A stretch of 64,000 nucleotides of DNA from Arthrinium phaeospermum (lineage: Eukaryota > Ascomycota > Sordariomycetes > Amphisphaeriales > Apiosporaceae): positions 2,604,001 through 2,668,000 of the forward strand of contig QYRS01000008.1 in NCBI GenBank assembly GCA_006503535.1, given 5' to 3'. Shown here piece after piece: positions 1 to 9,682 of this stretch (position 1 is the stretch's first letter; each line of letters begins with the position of its first letter). Made by a program: the position numbers and the translations under genes. The notes beneath the pieces were generated by a model. That model had not been told where the DNA came from. It did not search any database and saw only the letters and a list, made by a program, of their open reading frames with translations.

Positions 1-1198
1 GCACCCGCAGCGAGCCGTGATGCACGATCAAGTACCGCATCGCATCCCGATAGACCTCGAGCAGCGGCCTCTCGTAGTCCGGCTCCAGCAAGCCGTGCAA
101 CTGCCCGCCGCCGCCGGCCGTCTCCTCCGCGATGCCCAGCGTGGCGTAGAGCCGGTCGACGTCCTGTCCGGCCCGTCGTATCCGGAACTCCTTGAGCAGA
201 CTGAGCAATGGCGCCCGCTTGCCCGGCATTCTATGCGCGTCCCACAGCGCGGCCGCCTCGCCCACAGGGACCAAGTCCTTGTTTTTCCCCCGCTGTCTTG
301 GTGGCTCGAGCCGTGAGACCCGCGGCAGCGCGTACCCGTTGCGCGCGAACCAGGAGGCCGCCTGGCCCAGGGCGGCCCAGTCCAGGTGCCAGTCGCCCAA
401 GATGGCGACGGCGCGGCGCGCGACGACGACTTCCTGCACGATCCAGACGCGCTGGAAGTACGGGTTCGCGAAGAAGTCGCGGAGGATGTCCCACTCGTTC
501 GAGAAGGGGTGCAGGAGACCGTGGACGTGGTTGCGGTAGTGGCGGTCCTCGGTCGGCCGCAGCCCAAGGAGGCTGTTTTCCTCGTCCTGGGGGTTCCGCA
601 GGGCCTGGGCGAGGAAGGACAGGACGACGGGCATGTCGCCGTACTGGGAGAGGTGGTGGTGGGCCAGTGGGGTGACGGTATTAGGGATTGGAATTGGCCC
701 CTTCGGTCGGTGGGCCTCGTTGCCGAGCCAGATCTTCACGGTGTTGGCTCGTCGGTAGATCTGGCCCATCAGTTTGACCTGCTGAGCTCTTTCCTGTGGG
801 TCGTCTTGGTTGATGCAGAGGGCGTCGATCCAGACGGAAGTCTGCAGCGACGTCGTGTTTTCCTGCTGCTCGTATCGGTTCCGCGCGAGGCCGCGCCAGG
901 CGTGCCGCCCGGAATGGAGCGGGTGCGACGGGGGCCATGTCGGGACCGAGTCCCAGTTCGGCGGCGGGCGCAGGCCCCGGAGTGCCTCCTCGAGGTTTCG
1001 CGTCACGGTCTTCTCCGACCCGTTGCAGAGGATGGGGTTGGGAGACAGGTCCTGGCCCCACAGATACGAGATGGCCTCGAAGTCCGGGGCGTCGTCGATG
1101 TTGTCCACCGTCGTCAGTGCGCATTCGATCTGCTCGTCGTGCACCGCCGGTTTGATGAACAGCAGTCGTATACCGTTCTTGCCCAGGGGACTATACAT
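1..1198 (-). CDS. Heterokaryon-incompatibility (HET) domain protein, 3' end outside window
   Basis: One uninterrupted frame runs from the ATG at 1196-1198 to the left edge (399 codons), so the C-terminus is missing. The N-terminal third carries HET (PF06985) signatures: FEAISYLWG near residue 41, then VWIDALCINQDD with ERAQQVKLMGQIYRRA about 85 residues later, and FFANPYFQRVWIVQEVVVA further on. HET proteins take part in allorecognition and can trigger programmed cell death when incompatible hyphae fuse; many copies have no known partner. The start puts the first HET block about 40 residues in, usual for the family. No intron is needed in the visible part. The family call is firm; the specific role is unknown. 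Confidence 0.9.
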   Translation of the reverse strand, partial: MYSPLGKNGIRLLFIKPAVHDEQIECALTTVDNIDDAPDFEAISYLWGQDLSPNPILCNGSEKTVTRNLEEALRGLRPPPNWDSVPTWPPSHPLHSGRHAWRGLARNRYEQQENTTSLQTSVWIDALCINQDDPQERAQQVKLMGQIYRRANTVKIWLGNEAHRPKGPIPIPNTVTPLAHHHLSQYGDMPVVLSFLAQALRNPQDEENSLLGLRPTEDRHYRNHVHGLLHPFSNEWDILRDFFANPYFQRVWIVQEVVVARRAVAILGDWHLDWAALGQAASWFARNGYALPRVSRLEPPRQRGKNKDLVPVGEAAALWDAHRMPGKRAPLLSLLKEFRIRRAGQDVDRLYATLGIAEETAGGGGQLHGLLEPDYERPLLEVYRDAMRYLIVHHGSLRV

Positions 1199-2080
1199 TG
1201 TCATAATATTTGCTGCATGTTATTTGGTTTCCTTGCCAGAGGCCGCCCGCCGCAACGGCCAGTCAGGTAGTGCTGCCGCTACGTGGCCATCGGATCGTTG
1301 CCTCTTCTGTATGACGTGAGATTTGGGAGGTCTCGTCCAGCAAGGCTGAGGATCGGCCATGCCGAGACTTTGAGCCACGCCGTCCAACGTCATCCGCATT
1401 CGAGTGATGGTCTACTTGCTTACTACCTTCTCATTCCCACAATCCCGTTTCCCAGCAGAAAGACAGCTCAGATCATGTTCAAAATGGAGCTTCTCGCTGC
1501 GCTGAATGAGCACATCAACCTGAGGAACCTGAGAAGTGACATTAGTTTGCGAAACATCAGTAAGCTACATACCTATCTTCAGATGCAGTAAATGCACCAG
1601 CTAACCAGCGCCCCAGCAATATACGCGCAATGGTAATTGGTCCAATGTGCGAAGTGTTTGGGCAACGGATAGCTGACATCTGTTGTTGTTTTGCAGGGCT
1701 GGTATACTTGCTGGCATCAGTCTGATACTGATGTCCTCGGTAGAGCTCCTCGCATTTTTAGGGGGGTCGGTTTTTGGGCTCCCAGAGGATCCAACGTTTG
1801 TGTCAAACCCGCTGGGACTAGGGACGGCAGTCCTCCGAGTACTTCGGCTTTGCAGACTATGGTTGGTCTCCCATCTCGCCATGCAACGGTACAAGGAGAG
1901 TTTCTAATCACTTATGGTGTTAGGATCATCTCCATAGGCCCGTTTATACTGGAGCTGCCACGCATCAGCAATCGCTTCCCGCGAGCAAGCGGACTGGTGT
2001 TGGTTTCGCTCCAGTGCTTCACAAACGAGCTTGTCTCTCTGGCTCAATATATCGTTCATTATATTATTGCAGGACATGAG
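1199..2080. other. Intergenic region between divergent HET and membrane-protein genes
   Basis: No convincing gene. Open frames of 97-102 codons at 1283-1591 and 1601-1894 lack recognisable motifs. The frame of the downstream membrane protein stays open back to 1691, so an upstream exon is possible. A TTATTGCAG acceptor-like site lies at about 2064-2072, just before the chosen ATG. Confidence 0.4.
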
Positions 2081-2560
2081 ATGACTTCGCGTCCCTTGTT
2101 CGGTATCGCCCTGTTCTTCTTCTCCGGGTTTTGGTGGTTTTTCTGCCTTCTAGGTGCCATACTCAGTCTTCAGACACACGATCTCGAAGCGAGAATCAAG
2201 TCGGGAGCGCGGTTCCTGTTCTACGGCAGCCCGGCGCTGCTTTGCCTTGGAGGGCTGTTGTCGGGTCTGGGGTTCTTCCCTGTCAACCCGCTGTCCTACT
2301 ATGTCCACGAGCACCCCATCTCCCGCGCCCATTATGTGTTTCTGATAGGCATCAGCTTCGTGGTCATTACGCTGTGCCTTACGTCGGCCGCGTTGTACGC
2401 GTCAGCAGTACTTTGGGGTCATAGGTATGTCTCGAGCAAGACGTTGGGAGGTTCCGGCGTGGAGGTTATGAGGATAGTGTTTCGTGGGCAGGGACATGCT
2501 TTGGAGTCTGTTGACACAGATCAAGCAGACGAGGCAGACCAAGGGAGAATCCGGTTGTGA
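2081..2560 (+). CDS. Small three-helix membrane protein, unknown function
   Basis: This is a 159-aa protein read from the ATG at 2081. Three hydrophobic segments are clear: about residues 5-28 (rich in F and W), 43-66, and 84-110. A short charged tail rich in D, E, Q and R follows. No family is recognised. The ATG was chosen because it opens directly onto the first membrane segment. The same frame is open back to 1691, and the extra N-terminal sequence there looks non-coding, so a 5' exon or 5'UTR intron cannot be excluded. The gene is divergent from the HET gene and convergent with the hydrolase relic. The hydrophobic pattern and 3' charged tail favour a real gene over chance. Confidence 0.5.
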   Translation: MTSRPLFGIALFFFSGFWWFFCLLGAILSLQTHDLEARIKSGARFLFYGSPALLCLGGLLSGLGFFPVNPLSYYVHEHPISRAHYVFLIGISFVVITLCLTSAALYASAVLWGHRYVSSKTLGGSGVEVMRIVFRGQGHALESVDTDQADEADQGRIRL

Positions 2561-2771
2561 AACGGTATCTATCAAGCACTATGGTGGCTCCTTGTATTAT
2601 TTATTTGGATCGAACACACGACAAGGCATCAAACTGCTGGCATGCTAATTCATATAGCATGAAACTACCACGACATTTACGAGAGTCAAAGTTGCAATGT
2701 CCAAGTAGAGCCTTATCGGTCCCACATGGGACTCGTTTGTCAAACTATCAGATGAACCTCAACCATTCATC

Positions 2772-3402
2772 TCATGTAGGCTGTGCCATAGCTTGATATG
2801 CAACCTGACTAACCATCCCCACCAACTCGTCCGTCTTGGTTAGCATCGGAGAGTGTCCCGAATCCAACCGGAGCAGCGTAGCCCCCGCGTTCGCCCAAAC
2901 ATCTCCTGCACCTGCGGCGGCACGGCCTGATCCTTTTCGCAGACCACGTAGGTAGACGGTATGTAGCGATACGACGCGCGCGTGAGCACTGTCTCCTCCA
3001 CGCCGTGAGCCTGGTCGACGACCCGGGCGGTCCAAAATTCCGCCTCCTCCCGAAACAGGTCGCTGTACATCTTGGGCCCCGGGTCTTCCGGTGCTGGCGG
3101 CTGAGCTCTTCGGGTATGAATTCGATGCCGACGAGGCCGCCGTAGGAGTGCATCAGGACTAGAATTTGGCGTGCTTCCTCTTCGATCAGAGGCCTTAGGA
3201 CCGATTGTACTTTATCGGCGTCGGTACCCAGGTTCTTGGACGCGAAGTCCGGCTCGTCCTGGCCGCACAGGCTCGGCAGTTGGGGCTGAACTACGGGGAA
3301 CCCGGTCGCTTCCAACGCTGCTTTGAGCTTGTGGTAGACCTCGGGAAGCTGAAACGAACCCTGAAGAAGGAGAATTGTAGGCATGGGGGAGGTGGGAGAC
3401 AT
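2772..3402 (-). pseudogene. Alpha/beta-hydrolase pseudogene with two reading-frame breaks
   Basis: Three frames together give a shortened alpha/beta hydrolase (AB hydrolase 6 type). Frame 1 starts at the ATG at 3400-3402 and holds the N-terminal strand PTILLLQGSF and the nucleophile elbow LVLMHSYGGLVG. At about 3075 it jumps to a second frame (KMYSDLFREEAEFW, then RYIPSTYVVCEKDQAVPP). At about 2895 it jumps to a third frame carrying the catalytic-histidine strand LDSGHSPML and the end AYQAMAQPT. Relatives usually have about 35-40 more residues between the elbow and the KMYSDL-like segment, so the first break looks like an internal deletion. The second fits a small indel in a G-rich run. No GT-AG intron explains either break. 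An in-frame ATG also exists upstream at 3481-3483. Confidence 0.8.
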
Positions 3403-3773
3403 GTTGGTCGATACGTTGTCGAGCACGTGGTATGAACCAACGTCAGATAGTGAAACCAGATATGATATTGACAATAAATACACGCGTTTTTAGATTATTA
3501 TATGCGAATGAAATAATCGAAGACCCCTCACTGCCCCCGTTAAGGCAGAAGTCTCGGCATAAAGGGGTGAGAAGTTAGCGCCAACTTTCCCCCCCTACCC
3601 TGCCGGCCACCTATGAATTATCTAGAATGCAATCTGCTGTGCCGTACGGTTGCATGTTGGTCTACCATGGAAGCACATCCGACATCACCCATGCCCCTCT
3701 CTACCTTTGCTATTGCTCGAAGAAGAGATGAACACCAGGCAAGTCTCGACTGAAAAGCAATTCTACTGCTATA
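3403..3773. other. Intergenic region, nothing recognised
   Basis: This spacer lies upstream of the hydrolase relic and downstream of the tyrosinase stop. It contains short C-rich and AT-rich runs. I see no gene, repeat or RNA. Confidence 0.4.
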
Positions 3774-5492
3774 CTAATACAACTCGTCAAAGGTGTAGCA
3801 CAGCTCCCCCCTCTGGATATGCATGAGCTTCTCGACCGTTGTCTCCCGGCGGTAGTCGCCGAGCCCGTTCCAGACCGTCGAGTCGAGCGTCACGTTGCCG
3901 CCGGCCTTGTTCTCGTAGTCGAAGAACACCAGCGGGCCCGAGATGTCGTAGATGTGGGCGGCGTCCCGGGTCTGCCACGACCACCTGTTGGAGACAGTCA
4001 GTTTGCGTGCTGTGGCGCTCTTGTCCTCGTCTCGATAGCCCAGGAAGTCTGGCACATAAGGCACATGCACGCTTGGGGAAATAAGGAGGAAGAGAAGTAG
4101 TGAGAGAAAGTCAAGCGCTTACCAAGCCCGATCCAGATTAGAATGATGCAGCCAAAACACCGGATCCCCCGGCGACGCAAACAAGTCCGTCATGGTCCCG
4201 TACAGCCCGCCCGGGCCCCAGTGCCCGCCGGGGTGCAGCGAGACCCCGTCCGTCGTGCGCTCCCACTGCCCGTAGTCGGGCAGGGCCATGGCCTCGGCGA
4301 CGCGGTCCGGGCCCGACATGGTGCGCAGGGAGACGGGGGCCAGGTCGCGGCGCACGCAGTTGCGGCCCTTCTTGGCGGTGTTGTTTTGCGGGCCGAGGAA
4401 GTGGGACAGGTCCGCGAAGGGGCCGGTTTGGAGGCAGCCGCCGCCGGTGCGGTCGGGGACGTCTTGGGGGGGTTGGACGATCTGAGGGGAGCGGGGCACG
4501 GGGGCGAGTGGGTTAGTCGGTGGTGTTGGGCAAGAGAGGGAAGATGGGGTAGAGAAGCGGAAAGACAGCGGAGAGGGGGAGGAGTGGGGAAGGGTAAGAG
4601 GAGTGGAGGATAGGTTGTTTCAAGCCAAACACCATGGGTATGATGATTGAGTAAGAGAGTAAGTACTCACCATGCCAGGGGCGGGATGCGAGAAGTTGCC
4701 ACCGACCCAGCCCCCATTCCCACCAAACCCAGTCTCCACGTCGAAGACGGGCGAGTTGATGAGGTCTTCGTCATGCTCGGTATCCAGAGTCCAGTCCCAG
4801 AAAGGCTGTCCAAGATCACGACTCCATCCGCATTCCCAGAGCTCCTCCTCATATCTCGCGAGAAGGAAGCGGTGGTAGGGGTAGAATATCCCCTGTTTGG
4901 GGTAAAGGGAGGCAGCACCACGTTAGTCAACAAAGTAGTAGTAGTAAGTATACGGTGTTGTCTCTCATCATCCCATGACAAGAGGGCGGTCAACTTACGA
5001 CAAAGTGAGACTCCATGGCCTGGACAATGTGGGTGGCGAGGAAGTCCTCGAACCTATTGGTCACGGCCTCGAGGGGCGCGACGCCCGGCTTGGCCATCAT
5101 GCACTTGACGGCGGCGATGTACGACTTGCGTTCATCAATCGTCAATCGTCGCCTATTGTTGTTTCGGTTCGTTCCCCATGGGGGAACGACGGAAAGGTTA
5201 GCATGAAGGGGATCACATCATCATCTCTTGGCTGGCAATCGATCTGAGACGGTGACAGCTCAAGTGGGACAAGGAATGATTGACGAAAGATGAAGAAGAC
5301 GAAGATGATGATAACTTACCACTCTTTACGGACGTACGGCTGGGCGCAGGTGCTGTCGATGCCCACCACTGCCGCCGCGTCAGCGTCGCTGGAGGATGGC
5401 GGCGTCGCGACTGCCAGAGTCAGGCCCGGAAGCACGGCGGTCGCCAGCAGCAGCGCCAAGGCGCAGAAGCCAAATGCGTTGTGGCGTGCCAT
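3774..5492 (-). CDS. Secreted tyrosinase (type-3 copper oxidase), five exons
   Basis: Exons on the minus strand: 5492-5320, 5152-4999, 4892-4671, 4481-4123, 3984-3774, giving 372 aa. All junctions are GT-AG and keep frame. Tyrosinases hydroxylate monophenols and oxidise o-diphenols to quinones (melanin and secondary-metabolite chemistry). CuA ligands are likely H99, H107 and H116 (ATHIV, ESHFV, YHRFLLARYE). CuB ligands are H266 and H270 (SLHPGGHWG) and H296 in FWLHHSNLDRAWW. Residues 1-27 form a signal peptide with an ALALLLATA core. The protein ends soon after the copper domain, so it lacks the long C-terminal cap of intracellular mushroom-type enzymes. An 8-bp inverted repeat (5170-5177 with 5181-5188) sits in intron 1 near its acceptor. 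Laccase or hemocyanin is unlikely given the CuB motif. Confidence 0.93.
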
Positions 5493-7239
5493 TGGACAGA
5501 TGTTGTGTTTGGGTCGATGTAGGTACACGCTTATGCGTTGGTGTTGTGGAATTGATTTGATGACGATGACGGAGGGTAGACAAGTAGGCAGGCAAGACAC
5601 GGCGTCAATGGGGCCTTCCAGTGGACGAGGAGGCAACAGCGCTGGAGGTATGTTTTAGATATGGGCTTGCGTGGCGTGCAGGAGGAGAAATAGATTTGGT
5701 CGAGTGATATGTCAAGTTATACGCCGTCTGCGGAGGTGGCCCAACGAGGAGCCGGCCACTCGGATGATTAAGAGTGTGCACACGCAGAATTGCAAGGGCA
5801 TCCATCAGTCAGTCAGGCCATATGTGTCTAAAATCTCCTTAGGGCTTGTGATCACGTTGGCGTCTCGGCTTGCATAGAAGCCGGAGCCCACGGCAGTCGG
5901 CCAAGGGCGTAAGCACAGTAGTGAGATGAACTGCCCAGCGCTGTCGTCTATTATACCCCACGATGCTATAATGCGGCCGGCCTCAGCTACAGTCCCTCTC
6001 CGGTGCGCACGTTGTGTCTCTGCTGCGTCGGCTTGTGGATGTGGCGCATGCCTATGCAAACACCCGAAAATAGCAATTATTACAAATGGGCGGAGAGGTG
6101 GGGGGTTGCAAGGGGGGCACCGGCATCGAGTGTTGTCCTGTCCCACAGCCCGGTCGACTCTGGCCGCGATTGGCTTCTAAAACTATAGCCGTTGTTATAA
6201 GGGGCTCGGTAGCTGTTGCATCTCATCCCTTCCGTCCCATCTCCATCCCTTACGCGGAAGATCGATCAATCTCTTCGACTCGAGATCGGGAAGATCAATC
6301 ACGATATCGCGAATCGAAGCAGAGAAGATGCGACAGTCGAAGAAGCAGAGAGCCGTTTCCAAGACACCGGTTCAAATGTGCAGAAATCTCTTGGTTCCAT
6401 TTGTCGGGCCTGCTCGGACTATATGCAGGCAGCCGGTGACTGTGCGACCCTGCCATGCACGGAACGTGCGGGTTCGGATGGAACCCCTGGCGCCGGTACC
6501 TGGCCATCCCTGGTTTGGCTTCGCGTTAAGCTTCTTTCGTCGCATCGCAGGGGATGTGGTGCGACGCACCGCCCAATAGGAACAGTTCCTGCCGGCACTG
6601 GGTCCAGACCGTTGAGATGTCGTCGGATGCGGGTGTCGCAAACAGCTTTAGCCTATTTCTGCAGCTGTTTCGTTTCGTCGCCACGATGGGATGCTACACA
6701 ATCTGGGGATCGATCGGCTTGGCCCCATTAGGTGACGTGACATTATTGATTGCTTGATAAGCGCGATCCTGAAGGTTGTCTTTCTGTTGTTCCGCCGTGG
6801 GGTGGAGATTTGGCGGCGTTCTTGACGGCCTGCCATTAGACGGGGTAAAGTTGCACACCCTTGGCGGCGCGTGGCTCTCTCTCTCGCCCTCGCCCGCGCG
6901 CTCGCCATCTGTCAGCTTTCGTTCGGGTTGCCGCACGAAAGGCATGAAGTTCTCGGTCTGGGTTGTTGGCTTCTGGTTTGGGACGGGGCGGTTGTGCTTC
7001 CACGGAATGGCGTCCCGGAAACAACATGATGACAGATATCTTGGCTCGTTTCTTGTATGACCGGACGAGTCAACTTTGAAAAGTAGCCGGTCTGCGAAGC
7101 CCAAAGGGGTCGTGATTCTATATGAGGGCATTCAAGTCCCACCCAAGGTGCAGCCACAAGAGGTTTGTAGACGAGTGTCCCAGGCCAGATGAAGCATACT
7201 TTGTAGACCAAGTATTCTTCTCTAGCAGCAGCAGCCACC
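5493..7239. other. Divergent intergenic region of 1.75 kb between tyrosinase and receptor genes
   Basis: It holds the promoters of both flanking genes. Open frames of up to 171 codons occur here (for example 6216-6731 plus and 6694-7131 minus). They overlap one another on both strands, lack recognisable motifs or hydrophobic patterns, and are judged non-coding. Confidence 0.4.
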
Positions 7240-8606
7240 ATGGACCCAAACGCCCCAATCTTGATTACGGAGCATGCCATCCACTCGGAACATGTCTTCT
7301 ACGGTGTCACCATTCCATTGATTGCTCTGTCGGCCTTGACGTACGGCGTGAGAATGGCGAGGTACAGAACCCGCACAAGCATCTGGGCCGAGGTCTGCAT
7401 CACGTTGGGATTCGTAAGTACCAGTCGACTCCATACTCCGTGACTCCTCGATGACGGACGTGAGCTGACTTGGGCCTTGCTAACTAGGCTTTGACCTTGG
7501 CCGACTGGGGCCTGCTCGTCGCCACGATGCAAGGCACGCCCGGCCTCAAGAGCCACCAGGCGTTCGTCGACCAGACCAAGTACGGCTTCCTCGCGATCCC
7601 CGTCTGGGGCCTGTCCATGGCGTTCATCAAGTCCTCCATCGGCCTCACCCTGCTGCAGATCAAGTCCGACCTCTGGTTCCGCCTCTTCGTCTGGTTCAAC
7701 ATCGGGCTCATGAGCCTCTACGGCTTCGGCAACCTCTTCTTCATCCTCCTGCAGTGCCGGCCCCTGCCCGCCGCCTGGGGCGACTTCGAGCACGCGGGGC
7801 CCGACCCGCAGTGCCTGCCGCCCATGGCCATCACCGTCGCCTCGACCCTGGGCGCCGTCGCCAGCATCCTGACCGACGTCCTGCTGTCGCTGGCGCCGCT
7901 GAGCTTCCTCTGGAGCCTCAAGCGGCCCCTCCGCGAGCGCGTCGTCCTGGGCCTGCTCATGTCCCTCGGCCTCTTCGCGGGCGCCTGCTCCCTGCTCAAG
8001 AACCTCGAGGTCCGCAGCCTGGCCGAGGCCGCGTTCCTGCCGCCCGCCGAGCTTCTCAACGTCGACTTCGGCGCCAAGGCCGTTTATATTTGTATTTGGA
8101 CCGCGCTCGAGCAGCTCTTGGGGGTAATCGCCGCCTGCACGCCCTTCTGCAAGCCCGTCTTCGAGCGCTATCTGGGGATCGTGGTCGACGGGCTGCACCT
8201 GCCCCTCAGCATCATCAAGACCAAGTCGAGCCGCCGGACGGCCACGACGTCGTCGTTTGGGGAGGTCACCACCTACCGCCCCAGCAAGGGGTACTACGAC
8301 CGCGCCGCCTCGGCGCAGGACAAGCCCTTCGGGGCGTCCAGGGTCACCAGCCCGGTCGGCGGCGTGGGTGGTGGTGGTATGGGAGGGAGAGGAGGGGGCG
8401 CGCTTAGTGCGGAGGAGCGGCTGGAGGACTCGGACGAGGTGCCCTTCGCTATTGAGATGGAGCCCCGCGTCGCGGCGGCCTGGAGCAAGCGGCAGGGCGG
8501 CGTGGTCCGGCGCACGGATATTCGGATTGATAGCGGCAGCGTGCACAGCGACGACCTCGACAGGATCGAGTCGCTTCAGTGGAAGTTGGTGCGAGTGCGG
8601 GAGTGA
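7240..8606 (+). CDS. Fungal rhodopsin-domain (PTH11-like) seven-helix membrane protein
   Basis: Exons 7240-7413 and 7488-8606 give 430 aa; the intron is GT-AG with a CTAAC branch site directly before its AG. The N-terminus begins extracellularly, followed by about seven hydrophobic segments up to roughly residue 300. Examples are FYGVTIPLIALSALTYGV, YGFLAIPVWGLSMAFIKSS, LFVWFNIGLMSLYGFG and AITVASTLGAVASILTDVLL. The motif FIKSSIGLTLLQI and the Q-C-R-P-L-x-x-x-W stretch are typical of the fungal rhodopsin domain (PF20684), found in PTH11-related receptors and many orphan membrane proteins. The cytoplasmic tail is long, Gly/Ser-rich and hydrophilic. The ligand and any G-protein link are unknown. 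A CFEM domain is absent, so it is not a canonical PTH11. Confidence 0.88.
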
Positions 8607-8742
8607 GCTGAAAAGGGGAGGTTTGGTGGTAGCGATTGATGATGATCGTAGAATTTGGTTAAATTCTTTGGGTTGGGTTTTTGTAGCGATATGTACTAAA
8701 ATATCATCAACATACTCATCAGTAACCGGCGCGATGCACTCA

Positions 8743-8813
8743 GCACTAGTGGTTTAGTGGTAAAATCCATCGTTGCCATCGATGGGCCCCGCGTTCGATT
8801 CGCGGCTAGTGCA
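8743..8813 (+). tRNA. tRNA-Gly (anticodon GCC)
   Basis: A 71-nt cloverleaf can be drawn by eye. The acceptor GCACTAG pairs fully with CTAGTGC, and the discriminator base is A. The anticodon stem CATCG/CGATG encloses the loop TTGCCAT, with GCC at positions 34-36. The T arm is CCGCG-TTCGATT-CGCGG. There is no intron. Confidence 0.95.
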
Positions 8814-8823
8814 AGAAATTCTC

Positions 8824-8828
8824 TTTTT
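8824..8828 (+). terminator. RNA polymerase III terminator of tRNA-Gly
   Basis: A run of five T residues lies 10 nt after the tRNA 3' end, the usual Pol III stop signal. Confidence 0.75.
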
Positions 8829-9682
8829 GCCCTCCTGAAGGGTCGAGTTGGAAGCAATTCGCGATCTGTATTCCTGTGTTCCTTTTTGAAGCATGTTTTC
8901 TTTTGTCGATCACTAGATTTAGGCTTCCCGAGAGCACCAAGCTTGTCATGACAGTAGCTGAAAGCTTCCAGTGCACAGAGCCCGGTCAAACCCGGACAGT
9001 GGGCCGATGATAGCAGCAGCCACCCCAAAATCGGCCTGTTCCCCGATCGCCCAGAGTTGGGTCCTTCCCCCAGTTTCCAGGGTCTCGATTTCTCCAAAGC
9101 GACACTGCTCCAAGCTTTGCGGTTAGGGCAGTATGCATACCAAAGTCTGGGGTAAAACAATTGTGTGTTCAAGCTAAATGTGCGTTGGGTATAATCCTCT
9201 CAAACACCGACAAATAGGTTTCTGCAGCAGAAAGACTTGTCGCATGTTTGTTACCTGACGTGCCTGCAGCGAGTGCCAGGTCCGGGAAAATCCACGCTGC
9301 AGCTTGCCCAGACCGGAAGCTGGTGGCGGGCGTACCTGGGTGATGACCCCTGCAACTCCGCTGCGCTAGGGGATTTGGGGATGCGGCACATCGCTATCAG
9401 CGAGGGGGGCGGGGACTGATTGACAGCGACCGACTGATAATACGAGGCAGTAGGCAGTAACCGAGATAATGAGAATGCGACACATATGAAAGTCGCGTGA
9501 TGCTGCGAAATATGCCGTTTCCTCGGACTTGGCAGGGGTATGGATATCCTCCTTTATCAACGCCGGGCTCAATTCAATTCCATTTTAGGGATATATCTTG
9601 GTGAAGCCTATTAATCATTTGATTCTTCCTTGGAGGTTCCGCTACAGTTCGGGGAATTGGATTGTCTGAGCAAGTCGCAACC
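8829..9682. other. Intergenic region upstream of permease gene
   Basis: Non-coding as far as I can tell, and it includes the permease promoter. The ORF at 8696-9172 on the minus strand overlaps the tRNA gene and is judged spurious. Confidence 0.4.

Noticed and set aside
208..1319. Several long plus-strand ORFs (up to 294 codons) over the first 1.3 kb
   Set aside because: They are antisense shadows of the HET gene, whose minus-strand frame carries all recognisable motifs.
5170..5188. 8-bp inverted repeat in tyrosinase intron 1
   Set aside because: Short and inside an intron that is otherwise normal; chance is a sufficient explanation.
6694..7131. 145-codon minus-strand ORF between tyrosinase and receptor genes
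   Set aside because: No motif, overlaps other frames on both strands, low-complexity arginine-rich translation.
8696..9172. 158-codon minus-strand ORF
   Set aside because: It runs across the tRNA-Gly gene and its terminator and has no domain-like sequence.
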